46,456 nucleotides of DNA from an uncultured Bacteroidales bacterium (GCA_902768125.1 CACXKA010000015.1:1-46456), one strand, 5' to 3'; positions 36,074-46,025 are shown, numbered from the stretch's first letter. The notes: generated by a model from the letters alone, not told the origin. Numbers and translations: made by a program.

Positions 36074-36081
36074 TACCTTTG
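36074..36081 (+). promoter_or_regulatory. -7 element for clpP
   Basis: TACCTTTG matches TAnnTTTG, 41 nt before the ATG at 36123. The last G is also the first base of an upstream in-frame GTG, so that GTG cannot be the start of this transcript's product. Confidence 0.65.
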
Positions 36082-36122
36082 TGTTCCAAAATGAAATTTC
36101 AAGAGACTTAACGAACACTTTT

Positions 36123-36791
36123 ATGATAAACGACTTTAAGAAATATGCTACTAAGCATTTGGGAATGAGCAGTATGGTGCTTGACGACGTGATCAAATCT
36201 CAAGCAGGTTATTTGAACCCTTATATTTTGGAGGAAAGACAACTGAATGTCACTCAGCTTGACGTTTTCTCACGTTTGATGATGGACAGGATTATTTTCC
36301 TCGGCACAGAGGTGAACGACTATACTGCCAATGTGCTTCAGGCGCAGATGTTGTATCTGGACAGCGTGGATAGCGCGAAGGACATCAGCATCTACATCAA
36401 TTCTCCTGGTGGTAGCGTGTATGCAGGTTTGGGCATTTACGACACGATGCAATTCATCAACAGCGATGTGCAGACCATCTGTACGGGTATGGCTGCCAGC
36501 ATGGCTGCTGTTCTGTTGGTGGCAGGCAAGGAAGGCAAGCGTAGTGCCTTGCCTCACAGCCGTATCATGATTCACCAGCCAATGGGTGGTGCACAGGGAC
36601 AGGCAAGCGACATCGAGATCACAGCTCGTGAGATTCAGAAACTGAAGAAGGAACTCTATACCATCATCAGCGATCACAGCCATCAGCCTTTCGACAAGGT
36701 GTGGGCAGACAGCGATCGCGACTACTGGATGACAGCCGAAGAGGCTAAGGAGTACGGTATGGTGGACGAAGTGCTTTCGAGAAAAGGTTGA
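36123..36791 (+). CDS. clpP: ATP-dependent Clp protease proteolytic subunit
   Basis: This 222-residue serine protease forms the tetradecameric chamber used by ClpX. The triad includes Ser126 in GMAASMAA and His151 in MIHQPMGG; the YINSPGGSV motif lies at 91-99. The ATG at 36123 is chosen because the promoter element overlaps the further-upstream GTG. The N-terminus has roughly 30 residues before the conserved core, a common Bacteroidetes feature. clpX follows after 116 nt. Confidence 0.95.
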   Translation: MINDFKKYATKHLGMSSMVLDDVIKSQAGYLNPYILEERQLNVTQLDVFSRLMMDRIIFLGTEVNDYTANVLQAQMLYLDSVDSAKDISIYINSPGGSVYAGLGIYDTMQFINSDVQTICTGMAASMAAVLLVAGKEGKRSALPHSRIMIHQPMGGAQGQASDIEITAREIQKLKKELYTIISDHSHQPFDKVWADSDRDYWMTAEEAKEYGMVDEVLSRKG

Positions 36792-36796
36792 TGGAT

Positions 36797-36873
36797 AGTA
36801 TACAGTTTACCGTTTACAGTTTATAAGTCAAAGGTTTCCCCAAATCCGTAAACAGTAAACCGTAAACTCCCAA
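36797..36873. repeat. GTTTAC/GTAAAC simple inverted repeats between clpP and clpX
   Basis: CAGTTTACCGTTTACAGTTT and the inverted AAACAGTAAACCGTAAACTC face each other across about 28 nt and could form an imperfect hairpin. The same GTAAACAGTAAAC word recurs at about 32994-33005 between hisF and hisA. Confidence 0.5.
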
Positions 36874-36907
36874 TATACATTATATATAATAATAAGGAAA
36901 GAAATAA

Positions 36908-38140
36908 GTGGCAAAAATCAATAAATGCTCGTTCTGTGGCCGTACTGAACATGAGGTGAACTTGCTGATATACGGTATTGATGGCTACATTTGTGATGAA
37001 TGTGCGGAGCAGGCGATGAACATCATTAAGGAGACGAGGGCGTCGAAGGGTGCCGACAAGAAGTTGGAAAACCTGCCCACTCCTATGGAAATCAAGGCAT
37101 ATCTGGACAAATATGTAATTGGTCAGGATGCTGCGAAGATTGCTTTGTCTGTGGCTGTCTATAATCACTATAAGCGTCTGAACCATCGTGGTGAGACGGA
37201 TGATGTTGAACTGGAAAAGTCGAACATCATCATGGTGGGAAGCACTGGTACAGGAAAGACTTTGCTTGCAAGGACGATTGCCAAGATGCTGTTGGTGCCA
37301 TTCGCCATTGTGGATGCAACAGTATTGACAGAAGCAGGCTATGTGGGTGAGGACGTGGAGAGTCTTTTGGCTCGACTCTTGCAGGCTGCCGATGGTGATG
37401 TGAAGTTGGCAGAGAAGGGTATTGTCTTCATTGACGAGATTGACAAGATTGCCCGCAAGGGTGACAACCCCAGCATCACGCGAGATGTGAGTGGTGAAGG
37501 TGTGCAGCAGGGACTCTTGAAACTGCTGGAGGGCAGCATCGTGAATGTGCCTCCTCAGGGTGGACGAAAGCACCCAGAACAGCAGTTCATCCAAGTGGAC
37601 ACTCGCAACATCCTCTTCATCTGTGGTGGTGCATTCGATGGCATTGAAAAACGTATTGCCCAGCGTCTGAACACTCATGTGGTCGGATTTGACGCTGCTC
37701 GGAATGTGGCGAAGATAGACAAGTCAAACATGATGCAGTATATTGCACCCATGGACTTGAAGTCGTTTGGCTTGATTCCCGAAATTATTGGTCGTCTGCC
37801 TATCTTGACACACCTGGAACCATTGGACAGAAAGGCGTTGCGCTCCATCCTGACGGAACCCAAGAACTCGATTGTCAAGCAGTATAAGAAGATGTTCGAG
37901 ATTGATGGCGTGAAGTTGACCTTCCAAGAGGAAGTGCTGGATTACGTGGTGGACAAAGCCATTGAGTTCAGTTTGGGTGCACGAGGTTTACGCTCCCTCA
38001 TCGAAGTCATCATGATGAAGCCGATGTTTGAGGTTCCATCAACCGACTTGAAAGAGTTTGTGGTGACGCTCGATTTTGCACGTCAACAGGTGGAAAATGC
38101 TAACATGGCAGTACTAAAAGAAAGTACAGAAGATAAGTAA
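36908..38140 (+). CDS. clpX: ClpX, ATP-dependent unfoldase subunit
   Basis: This 410-residue AAA+ protein recognises substrates and feeds them to ClpP. The N-terminal zinc domain has Cys7, Cys10, Cys29 and Cys32. Walker A GSTGTGKT lies near 112-119, Walker B is VFIDEIDK, and the LGF/IGF-type ClpP-contact region and sensor 2 (GARGLRS) follow. The start is GTG at 36908, preceded by AAGGAAAG, one of the few plausible Shine-Dalgarno sequences here. Length is normal. Confidence 0.95.
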   Translation: MAKINKCSFCGRTEHEVNLLIYGIDGYICDECAEQAMNIIKETRASKGADKKLENLPTPMEIKAYLDKYVIGQDAAKIALSVAVYNHYKRLNHRGETDDVELEKSNIIMVGSTGTGKTLLARTIAKMLLVPFAIVDATVLTEAGYVGEDVESLLARLLQAADGDVKLAEKGIVFIDEIDKIARKGDNPSITRDVSGEGVQQGLLKLLEGSIVNVPPQGGRKHPEQQFIQVDTRNILFICGGAFDGIEKRIAQRLNTHVVGFDAARNVAKIDKSNMMQYIAPMDLKSFGLIPEIIGRLPILTHLEPLDRKALRSILTEPKNSIVKQYKKMFEIDGVKLTFQEEVLDYVVDKAIEFSLGARGLRSLIEVIMMKPMFEVPSTDLKEFVVTLDFARQQVENANMAVLKESTEDK

Positions 38141-38141
38141 A

Positions 38142-38180
38142 TGTGATTTTTTCCTAAAAATGTCACACTTTTCTTGTTTT
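38142..38180 (+). terminator. probable terminator after clpX
   Basis: TGTGA and TCACA flank an AT-rich inner stem (TTTTT / AAAAA), followed by ACTTTTCTTGTTTTTT. It is weaker than the other hairpins but well placed. Confidence 0.5.
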
Positions 38181-38183
38181 TTC

Positions 38184-38232
38184 TTTGAAAATACAAAACA
38201 GACTCTTAACTTTGTTGATACTTTGTTGATAG
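38184..38232 (+). promoter_or_regulatory. recQ promoter with duplicated -7 region
   Basis: TTTG (38184-38187), a 19-nt spacer and TAACTTTG (38207-38214) match the consensus. The word ACTTTGTTGAT occurs twice in tandem (about 38209-38231), so the -7 region is partly duplicated. Further down TCTAACATCTAAT is also repeated just before the ATG. Confidence 0.65.
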
Positions 38233-38288
38233 AATGCGTAATGTTCCCTCAATATAATGCTCTCTAACATCTAATTTTCTAACATCTA

Positions 38289-40877
38289 ATGAAGAAATTT
38301 ACAACACTCCAGCAAGCGCTGAAATACTACTTTGGCTTTGACACGTTCAAAGGTGACCAAGAGGCTATCATCAAAAACCTTCTTGATCATAAGGACACCT
38401 TTGTGCTGATGCCAACTGGTGGCGGTAAGTCTTTGTGCTACCAGTTGCCTGCATTGCTGATGGAGGGAACGGCGATTGTGATTTCTCCGCTGATTGCCTT
38501 GATGAAGAACCAAGTGGATGCCATCAAGCACATCAGCGAGGAGGACAGCGTGGCTCATTTCATCAATTCTTCATTGAGCAAGGCGAATATTGACCAGGTG
38601 AAGGCTGACATCATGGCGGGCAAGACGAAGATGCTGTATGTTGCCCCTGAATCGTTGACCAAGGAGGATAACGTGGATTTCCTGAGACAGGTCAACATCT
38701 CATTCTTTGCCATCGACGAAGCGCATTGTATTTCAGAATGGGGACATGATTTCCGTCCTGAGTATCGCAAGATCCGTCCAGTCATCAACTGGATTGCGAT
38801 GGCGCCTGTTATCAAGTTGTTCTTGCCAAGAGAGAAATTGCTTGTCATCAAGGCAATCAGCGATACTTATCGCCAGAAGAAGCAGAAATATGATGAGATG
38901 AGCAAGGACTTCAAGCAGTTCCCAGAACGCGTGGATGAGAAAGAGATGGAGGCCTTGGGCAATAGTGTGAAGGGATTGGCAGAAGTCATTGACTTCATGG
39001 CTGAGATGAAAGACCAGATTAAGGAGAAGTCAGACAAGTGTCCTCGATTGGATTCCCATTTCGTGGATGCCTTGTTGGAAATGATGCCAGGCATCCGTCG
39101 CGACTATCAGTCTTTGCGTGAGCGGATGGCTGATGAGCCTGCTGTGATGGCATTGCCCGACCTCCCAACCGATGAAGCCATCAAGGAGGCTTCCTCCAAG
39201 ATATATGACGCTCCAGTCATTGCCCTGACTGCTACAGCGACTGACAAGGTGCGTAACGATATCAAGAAGAATCTGGGCATCATTGACGCCAAGGACTACA
39301 AATCTTCCTTCAACCGTCAGAACCTCTACTATGAGGTGCGCCAGAAAACTGCGGATGTGGAAAAGGACATCATCAAGTTCATCAAGCAGCATCCGAACAA
39401 GAGTGGTATCATCTACTGCCTGAGCCGTAAGAAGGTGGAGGATTTGGCAGAGGTGCTTCGTGCCAACAACATCAAGGCGGCTGCCTACCATGCAGGTATG
39501 GACAACAAAGACCGCAATGAAACACAGGACGATTTCATCATGGAACGCGTGGATGTCATTGTGGCTACGATTGCCTTTGGTATGGGTATTGACAAACCCG
39601 ATGTGCGCTATGTCATCCATTACGATATCCCCAAGAGTTTGGAGGGCTATTATCAGGAGACAGGTCGTGCAGGACGAGATGGCGGCGAAGGTAAGTGCAT
39701 CACCTATTATTGCCACAAGGACCTTGAGAAGCTGGAGAAGTTCATGAAGGACAAGACGCCAGCGGAGAAAGATATCGGCACCCATCTCTTGAGTGAGACA
39801 GCCGCCTACTGTGAATCGTCCGTTTGTCGTCGCAAGATGCTGTTGCATTACTTTGGCGAGGAATACGACAAGGACAATTGTGGTAACTGCGACAACTGTC
39901 TGCATCCGAAGACCAAGAGCGACCAGAAGGACAACCTCTTGCTGGCTCTGCAAACCATCTTGGCGGTGAAGGAGAACTTCAGGAAAGAACATATCATCAA
40001 CATCTTACGAGGTGAAGAGAATGAAACCATCCTGAGTCACAAGCACGACAAACTGGAGCAGTTTGGTACTGGCGCAGATGTGGAGGAAACCATGTGGGAT
40101 GCCATCTTCATACAAGCAGGTCTCGATGGCTACATCGACAAGGAAGTGGAATCTTATGGTTCTCTGAAACTGACGAAGGCGGGCAAGAAATTCATCAAGA
40201 AACCCGTGCCGTTCATGGTGGTGGAGAACAACGACTTCGATGGTGATTTCGATGACAGTTCCGACCAAGGAGGTACAGGCGTGGCAGACGAGGTGTTGTA
40301 TGGCATGCTGTTAGACCTTCGGAAGAAAATCGCCCAAAAATACGATGTCCCTCCGTATGTGGTGTTCCAGGATGCATCGCTCGAATCAATGTCCACCCTG
40401 TATCCTGTCAACGAAGAGGAATTGCAAAACATCCCAGGCGTGGGGGCAGGAAAAGCCAAACGCTATGGTGCAGAGTTCTGCAAACTCATCCAGAGACATT
40501 GTGAAGATAATGACATCGTTCGTCCTACCGATATGCGTGTCAGGACAGTAGCCAATAAATCAAAAGTGAAAGTAAAAATCATACAAGCCATCGACCGAAA
40601 GGTAAGCCTTGAGGACATTGCCAAGAGCAACGGACTCGACTTCGACGAATTGCTCGATGAGATGGAGGCAATCGTATATAGTGGTACGAAACTCAACATC
40701 GACTATTACTTCGAGGACATCGAGATGGATGAAGACATCATCGATGAAATCTACGACTATTTCCGTCAGAGCGACACCGACGATTTGGACACAGCGCTCG
40801 ACAACCTCGATGGCGACATCTACGAGGAAGATGTAAGGCTTGTTCGCATCAAGTTCATTAGCGAATTGGCGAACTAA
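38289..40877 (+). CDS. recQ: RecQ-family DNA helicase with an extra internal segment
   Basis: This 862-residue 3'-5' helicase of recombination and repair has motif I TGGGKSLC (43-50), DEAH (143-146), motif III TATA (314-317) and GRAGRDG (459-465). A Cys4 zinc site follows (about 513-537, CGNCDNC), then an RQC winged-helix region (about 545-640) and an HRDC domain (about 665-740). After that comes an acidic, helix-turn-helix-like tail. Bacteroidetes RecQ usually has about 720-730 residues. The excess is a charged helical segment at about 176-307, between motifs II and III and bounded by the repeated word APVI (172-175 and 308-311). The frame is intact throughout. Activity should be retained, but the insertion is unusual. 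Confidence 0.92.
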   Translation: MKKFTTLQQALKYYFGFDTFKGDQEAIIKNLLDHKDTFVLMPTGGGKSLCYQLPALLMEGTAIVISPLIALMKNQVDAIKHISEEDSVAHFINSSLSKANIDQVKADIMAGKTKMLYVAPESLTKEDNVDFLRQVNISFFAIDEAHCISEWGHDFRPEYRKIRPVINWIAMAPVIKLFLPREKLLVIKAISDTYRQKKQKYDEMSKDFKQFPERVDEKEMEALGNSVKGLAEVIDFMAEMKDQIKEKSDKCPRLDSHFVDALLEMMPGIRRDYQSLRERMADEPAVMALPDLPTDEAIKEASSKIYDAPVIALTATATDKVRNDIKKNLGIIDAKDYKSSFNRQNLYYEVRQKTADVEKDIIKFIKQHPNKSGIIYCLSRKKVEDLAEVLRANNIKAAAYHAGMDNKDRNETQDDFIMERVDVIVATIAFGMGIDKPDVRYVIHYDIPKSLEGYYQETGRAGRDGGEGKCITYYCHKDLEKLEKFMKDKTPAEKDIGTHLLSETAAYCESSVCRRKMLLHYFGEEYDKDNCGNCDNCLHPKTKSDQKDNLLLALQTILAVKENFRKEHIINILRGEENETILSHKHDKLEQFGTGADVEETMWDAIFIQAGLDGYIDKEVESYGSLKLTKAGKKFIKKPVPFMVVENNDFDGDFDDSSDQGGTGVADEVLYGMLLDLRKKIAQKYDVPPYVVFQDASLESMSTLYPVNEEELQNIPGVGAGKAKRYGAEFCKLIQRHCEDNDIVRPTDMRVRTVANKSKVKVKIIQAIDRKVSLEDIAKSNGLDFDELLDEMEAIVYSGTKLNIDYYFEDIEMDEDIIDEIYDYFRQSDTDDLDTALDNLDGDIYEEDVRLVRIKFISELAN

Positions 40878-40888
40878 AGATGAAAATT

Positions 40889-42466
<1,578 letters not shown>

Positions 42467-42481
42467 TAAAAAGACAATCAT

Positions 42482-42520
42482 AATAAAGGGCTGTACCAAT
42501 CGGTGCAGCCCTTTATTTGT
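42482..42520. terminator. bidirectional terminator between guaB and the nfn gene
   Basis: AATAAAGGGCTGTACC (42482-42497) pairs with GGTGCAGCCCTTTATT (42502-42517) around AATC, followed by TGTTG. The loop AATC is the same as in the hairpin at 289-324. Confidence 0.82.
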
Positions 42521-42535
42521 TGATGTATGTATGTT

Positions 42536-44887
42536 TTATGCTTGCTCTTTCAGCATCGCGTCAATGTTGGCAGCAGCCTTGCGACCATCACCCATTGCCA
42601 AGATGACTGTAGCACCACCACGCACGATGTCGCCACCTGCAAAGATGGTTGGGATGTTCGACTGCATCTTCTCGTTCACAGCGATGGTGTTCTTGCGACC
42701 CAGTTCGAGACCTTCCACAGACTTTGGAACGATTGGGTTGGGAGACACACCCACTGCCACAACGGCGAGGTCGATGTCGCGAGTGACAATCTTGCCTTCC
42801 ACAGGGATAGGGGAACGACGGCCTGATGCATCTGGCTCGCCCAATTCCATCACCTGGAGTTTCACCTGCGTCACGTTGCCCTTCTCGTCAGCGATGTATT
42901 CGATAGGGTTGTGGAGCGTGAGGAACTCGATGCCCTCTTCCTTAGCATGCTTCACCTCTTCGAGACGTGCAGGCATTTCAGCCTCGCTACGACGGTAAGC
43001 GATGAACACGTTCTCAGCACCCAGACGCTTTGCCGTACGGCAAGAGTCCATAGCAGTGTTACCACCACCGACAACCATCACGTTCTTAGCCTTCACGATA
43101 GGTGTGTCAGATGCAGGGTTGCTGGCATCCATGAGGTTGATACGAGTGAGGTATTCGTTAGATGACATGATGCCCACGCTGTTCTCACCAGGGATGTTCA
43201 TGAAGTTAGGCAGACCTGCACCAGAAGCCACGAAGATAGCCTTGTAGCCCTCCTTCTCGAGGTCCTCGATCGTAATGGTCTTACCCACGATGCAATCCTT
43301 CACGAAGTTCACACCAATCTTGCGGAGGTTCTCGATTTCCACATCCACGATGGCGTTAGGCAGACGGAACTCAGGAATACCATACTTGAGCACACCGCCA
43401 ATCTCGTGCAATGCCTCGAACACAGTCACTTCGTAACCAGCCTTCGCCAAGTCGCCTGCACAAGAAAGACCTGCAGGACCTGAACCCACGATAGCCACCT
43501 TCTTGCCGTTCTTTGGCGCACACTCTGGGAGTGCCATCTTGCCTGACTGGCGTTCGAAGTCAGCAGCGAAACGCTCCAAGTTACCGATAGCCACAGCCTT
43601 GTGACCCATCTTCAGGTGGATACACTTGCTCTCACACTGCTTCTCCTGAGGACATACACGACCACAGACAGCGGGTAGGGCAGAAGTGGCTTTGAGCACC
43701 TTGGCAGCCTCCAAGAACTGACCACGCTCGATGTTCTTCACGAACGATGGGATATTGATGCTGACAGGACAGCCCTCCATACAAGAAGGCTTCACGCAGT
43801 CGAGACAACGCTTTGCTTCCGTGAGTGCCTGGTCGATGGTGAGACCCGTGTTCACCTCCTCAGTGCGAGTGGTGGCACGATAGACAGGGTCAAGTTCGCC
43901 CATCACGCAACGCTCAATCTCGCCACGCTCCTTTGCCTTCATGCTGCCAGCCAATTCCTTGCGCCATGCAGCGTTGCGGTCGAGGAGTTCAGCCAGTGGC
44001 GTGTCAGTCGTCATGCCAGCAGCGTCAGCCTTCGCCTCTTCCTTCTTCGTGGCAGCAACACCTTCCACGTGCTCCTCCAACTTCTTCATCTCTTCGATTT
44101 CGATAGGCTTGAAGGCACCCATACGCTTGAACATCTCGTCGAAGTCCACCTCGTGACCGTCAAACTCAGGACCATCCACGCAGACGAAACGAGTCTTGCC
44201 ACCCACCGTGATACGGCAAGCACCACACATACCCGTACCGTCCACCATGATCGTGTTGAGCGACACGTCAGTAGGCACGTTATATTTCTTTGTCAAGAGA
44301 CAGCAGAACTTCATCATGATGGCAGGACCAATGGCAAAGCACTTGTCCACCTTCTCGCGCTGAATCACCTGCTCGATGCCGACAGTCACCACACCCTTCT
44401 GACCGTACGAACCGTCGTCCGTCATGATGATGACCTCGTCAGAGTGCTTGCGCACCTCATCCTCGAGGATGATCAACTCCTTCGTGCGACCAGCCAACAC
44501 AGACACGACCTTGTTGCCAGCAGCCTTCAAAGCCTTGATGATAGGGAGCATGGGAGCCACACCCACACCACCACCGGCACAAACGACCGTGCCGAACTTC
44601 TCGATGTGAGTAGCCTGACCCAGAGGACCCACCACGTCAGTGATGTAGTCACCCTCATTGAGGTTACAGAGTTTAGTAGAAGAATAACCCACCTTCTGCA
44701 CCACCAGTGTGATGGTGCCAGCTTCGATGTCGCTGTCAGCGATGGTGAGAGGCATGCGCTCGCCCTGTTCGCCCACGCGAACAATCACGAAATGACCAGC
44801 CTTGCGAGATTTAGCAATGAGAGGAGCCTCCACAACCAGTTTGAAGACCTTCTCACTGAACTGCTCTTTCTTAACGATCTTATTCAT
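42536..44887 (-). CDS. fused NfnA-NfnB: NADH-dependent reduced ferredoxin:NADP+ oxidoreductase-like
   Basis: This 783-residue flavo-iron-sulfur protein fuses two modules. Residues 1-275 resemble NfnA / dihydroorotate dehydrogenase electron-transfer subunit: a FAD domain with RMPLTIAD, an NAD site (CAGGGVGVAPMLP) and a [2Fe-2S] loop with DGTGMCGACR and FVCVDGPEFD. Residues 300-783 resemble NfnB / glutamate synthase small subunit: N-terminal [4Fe-4S] cysteines (CLDCVKPSCMEGCP and VCPQEKQCESKC), a FAD motif (VGSGPAGLSCAG) and an NADPH motif (VGGGNTAMDS). No glutamate synthase large subunit or pyrD adjoins it, so an electron-bifurcating transhydrogenase role is more likely than a GltD or PyrK role. 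The fusion is common in Bacteroidetes and is often annotated as a bifunctional protein. Confidence 0.85.
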   Translation of the reverse strand: MNKIVKKEQFSEKVFKLVVEAPLIAKSRKAGHFVIVRVGEQGERMPLTIADSDIEAGTITLVVQKVGYSSTKLCNLNEGDYITDVVGPLGQATHIEKFGTVVCAGGGVGVAPMLPIIKALKAAGNKVVSVLAGRTKELIILEDEVRKHSDEVIIMTDDGSYGQKGVVTVGIEQVIQREKVDKCFAIGPAIMMKFCCLLTKKYNVPTDVSLNTIMVDGTGMCGACRITVGGKTRFVCVDGPEFDGHEVDFDEMFKRMGAFKPIEIEEMKKLEEHVEGVAATKKEEAKADAAGMTTDTPLAELLDRNAAWRKELAGSMKAKERGEIERCVMGELDPVYRATTRTEEVNTGLTIDQALTEAKRCLDCVKPSCMEGCPVSINIPSFVKNIERGQFLEAAKVLKATSALPAVCGRVCPQEKQCESKCIHLKMGHKAVAIGNLERFAADFERQSGKMALPECAPKNGKKVAIVGSGPAGLSCAGDLAKAGYEVTVFEALHEIGGVLKYGIPEFRLPNAIVDVEIENLRKIGVNFVKDCIVGKTITIEDLEKEGYKAIFVASGAGLPNFMNIPGENSVGIMSSNEYLTRINLMDASNPASDTPIVKAKNVMVVGGGNTAMDSCRTAKRLGAENVFIAYRRSEAEMPARLEEVKHAKEEGIEFLTLHNPIEYIADEKGNVTQVKLQVMELGEPDASGRRSPIPVEGKIVTRDIDLAVVAVGVSPNPIVPKSVEGLELGRKNTIAVNEKMQSNIPTIFAGGDIVRGGATVILAMGDGRKAAANIDAMLKEQA

Positions 44888-45156
44888 AATAATAATATCT
44901 AAAATTATCTTTTTACCATTAGTTTACGTAAAAAACGGTGCAAAGTTACTACTTTTTTTTTACTTCTCAATGATTTCTCATTATTAATAATAAGTTTTTT
45001 CGTTTTTTAGTTTCTTAATTTCAAATATCAAAACTATTAATGAGCTGAAGGTTCATGGGCATTTATGATTTTTCTTTTAACATATATTTATCAGGAATTG
45101 TCCAGAAATTATTCATAAATTAAATTTGTGTTCGGTTTTCTCTGTTTTTCTTGGAA
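44888..45156. other. AT-rich intergenic region upstream of nfn
   Basis: This stretch carries the nfn promoter element and otherwise AT-rich DNA with long T-runs. A 22-codon ATG-TAA frame (45055-45123) has no supporting signal. No gene is called here. Confidence 0.6.
44941..44948 (-). promoter_or_regulatory. -7 element for nfn
   Basis: TAACTTTG on the minus strand matches TAnnTTTG, 53 nt upstream of the ATG. ATTG, 19 nt further up (44968-44971), may be the -33 element. Confidence 0.6.
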
Positions 45157-45263
45157 GTGCTGCCAGCCGCAGGCTATTCTGAGTTGTCGGGCAAGGGCTG
45201 TCGAGCTTGCTTGAACAGAACTTGAATGAGAACTTAGAATGAGGCTCGTAGAGCCAGCAGCAC
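45157..45263 (+). repeat. 107-bp semi-palindromic repeat, copy A
   Basis: This unit is inverted relative to 45699-45805. Both are exactly 107 bp, with about 12 mismatches (near 89% identity by eye). The ends are GTGCTGC and GCAGCAC, and the two halves are imperfect reverse complements of each other, so a single strand could fold into a long hairpin. Seven nt after the unit comes GGTTTTCGTGGTTTTT. No coding function is apparent. Confidence 0.85.
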
Positions 45264-45270
45264 CTCCAAG

Positions 45271-45294
45271 GGTTTTCGTGGTTTTTGTTTTTTC
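45271..45294 (+). repeat. 24-nt direct repeat, copy 1
   Basis: These 24 nt, beginning GGTTTTCGTGG, recur exactly at 46002-46025. A degenerate, inverted version (GGTTTTAATGGTTTTC on the minus strand, about 45677-45692) lies 7 nt beyond copy B. All three stand at one edge of a palindromic element. Confidence 0.85.
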
Positions 45295-45320
45295 CGTCTT
45301 TTTCGGAATCTTTGACCTTT

Positions 45321-45400
45321 AACCGTTAACCTTAAACTTTTGAACCTTTGAACTTTGAACTTTGAACTCTTGACTTAAACCTCCAACCTCAAAACTCAAA
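45321..45400. repeat. short degenerate tandem repeats (AACCTT/GAACTTT/AACCTC)
   Basis: Runs of 6-8 nt units (CCTTTAACCGTTAACC, TTTGAACTTTGAACTTTGAA, CTCCAACCTCAAAACTC) fill the stretch before the smalltalk 3' end. They are inverted relatives of the TTTGAGG units in the ilvD-ilvB spacer. Confidence 0.6.
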
Positions 45401-45433
45401 TCTCTTATCGTATCTTTAGCACGCTTGGCTTGC
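45398..45433 (-). repeat. 36-nt repeat overlapping the smalltalk stop codon
   Basis: This is the exact inverted copy of 13166-13201. It covers the last five codons, the stop (45416-45418) and 18 nt of downstream sequence. Confidence 0.85.
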
Positions 45434-45538
45434 CAAGAAACCTAAGCACGAGGTTGTTCCGAGTGCTGTCAGGAATGCTGTGAGTGCAGCTACTACAATC
45501 TTCACCACAATCTCCAATGCTCTTTGCTTCTTATCCAT
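45416..45538 (-). CDS. smalltalk-type small protein
   Basis: This 40-residue protein starts MDKKQRALEIVVKIVV, continues with a hydrophobic stretch (about 11-27) and has the LGTTSC motif near its end. Charge, length, hydrophobic centre and TSC ending match the tiny Bacteroidetes family named 'smalltalk protein', usually found beside HU-like DNA-binding proteins and an N-acetylmuramoyl-L-alanine amidase. The function is unknown; the Cys after a hydrophobic helix suggests a membrane peptide. Here the C-terminus runs nine residues past the Cys. The gene is downstream of the Gly/Asn-tailed gene on the same strand (600 bp), but no amidase follows. The ATG at 45538 is preferred over an upstream frame that only translates hexamer repeats. 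Confidence 0.72.
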   Translation of the reverse strand: MDKKQRALEIVVKIVVAALTAFLTALGTTSCLGFLASQAC

Positions 45539-45546
45539 AATCTTTT

Positions 45547-45591
45547 TAACCTTAACGATAACCTTAACCTTAACCTTAACTTTAACTTTAA
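45547..45591. repeat. AACCTT/AAGGTT hexamer tandem repeat upstream of smalltalk
   Basis: About seven 6-nt units (CCTTAA, with some CGATAA and TTTAAC variants) end 9 nt before the smalltalk ATG on its 5' side. On the coding strand they read GTTAAG, so they place several AAGG-like sequences in the leader. Unit-number changes could alter spacing and thus expression, which is speculative. Confidence 0.65.
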
Positions 45592-45599
45592 TTCTCACA

Positions 45600-45670
45600 C
45601 AGATTTCACGGATTTCACGGATTTTTTTTGTCCACGAACCTTCAGCTCGGCGGAGCCAATTTCACGGATT
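45600..45670. repeat. ATTTCACGG-type repeats
   Basis: CAGATTTCACGGATTTCACGG (tandem 9-mers at about 45601-45622) and a further AATTTCACGGATTT (45659-45672) flank a short GCTCGGCGGAGCC palindrome (about 45645-45657). GGCTC..GAGCC words of the same kind occur inside the 107-bp units. Non-coding. Confidence 0.6.
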
Positions 45671-45698
45671 TGAAAGAAAACCATTAAAACCTCGCTCT

Positions 45699-45805
45699 GT
45701 GCTGCTGGCTCTGCGAGCCTCATTCTAATCTGCCTTTCAAGTTCTGTTCGAACAAGCTCGACAGTCCTTGCCCGACATCTCAGAATAGCCTACGGCTTGC
45801 AGCAC
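45699..45805 (-). repeat. 107-bp semi-palindromic repeat, copy B (inverted)
   Basis: This is the inverted partner of 45157-45263, about 89% identical by eye. Together A and B enclose the smalltalk gene and 435 bp of DNA. On the minus strand the unit is followed after 7 nt by GGTTTTAATGGTTTTC, matching the layout beside copy A. Confidence 0.85.
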
Positions 45806-45870
45806 TCAGCGAAAAACCTAAAAAATTAACGATGAACAATCAATAGGTTCCCACATAATGTTCTTGGTTT

Positions 45871-46001
45871 TTCTTTTGGACAGGTTGAAATCCTGATAAG
45901 GATGAGATGATGTGGATGAAGACTTTTATCTGTGAGCTGGCTCACAAGGAAAAGAATACAGATACAACATCATAGACGATGGTCTTAACCTGAACAAAAG
46001 A
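45871..46001. repeat. 131-bp imperfect palindrome
   Basis: The centre is a perfect 7-bp stem, TGTGAGC (45931-45937) with GCTCACA (45940-45946), loop TG. The outer arms TCTTTTG..CAGGTT (about 45872-45886) and AACCTG..CAAAAGA (45987-46001) are again inverted, and GATGATGT pairs loosely with ACATCATA. The transcript would fold into one long hairpin. It abuts the second copy of the 24-nt GGTTTTCGTGG repeat at 46002. It could be a MITE-like element or a structured RNA. Confidence 0.65.
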
Positions 46002-46025
46002 GGTTTTCGTGGTTTTTGTTTTTTC
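46002..46025 (+). repeat. 24-nt direct repeat, copy 2
   Basis: Identical to 45271-45294 over 24 nt. It begins at the edge of the 131-bp palindrome. Confidence 0.85.

Noticed and set aside
36081-36122. GTG start 14 codons upstream of the clpP ATG
   Set aside because: The GTG overlaps the last base of the TACCTTTG promoter element.
45055-45123. 22-codon ATG-TAA frame in the AT-rich region
   Set aside because: There is no ribosome-binding site, promoter, codon bias or known family, and such frames are expected by chance.
45321-45591. CRISPR-like array
   Set aside because: The repeats are 6-9 nt units in direct tandem with no unique spacers of constant length and no cas genes.
45539-45598. Longer smalltalk frame with a KVKVKV N-terminus
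   Set aside because: The extra residues are only the translation of the hexamer tandem repeat; the MDKKQ start fits the family.
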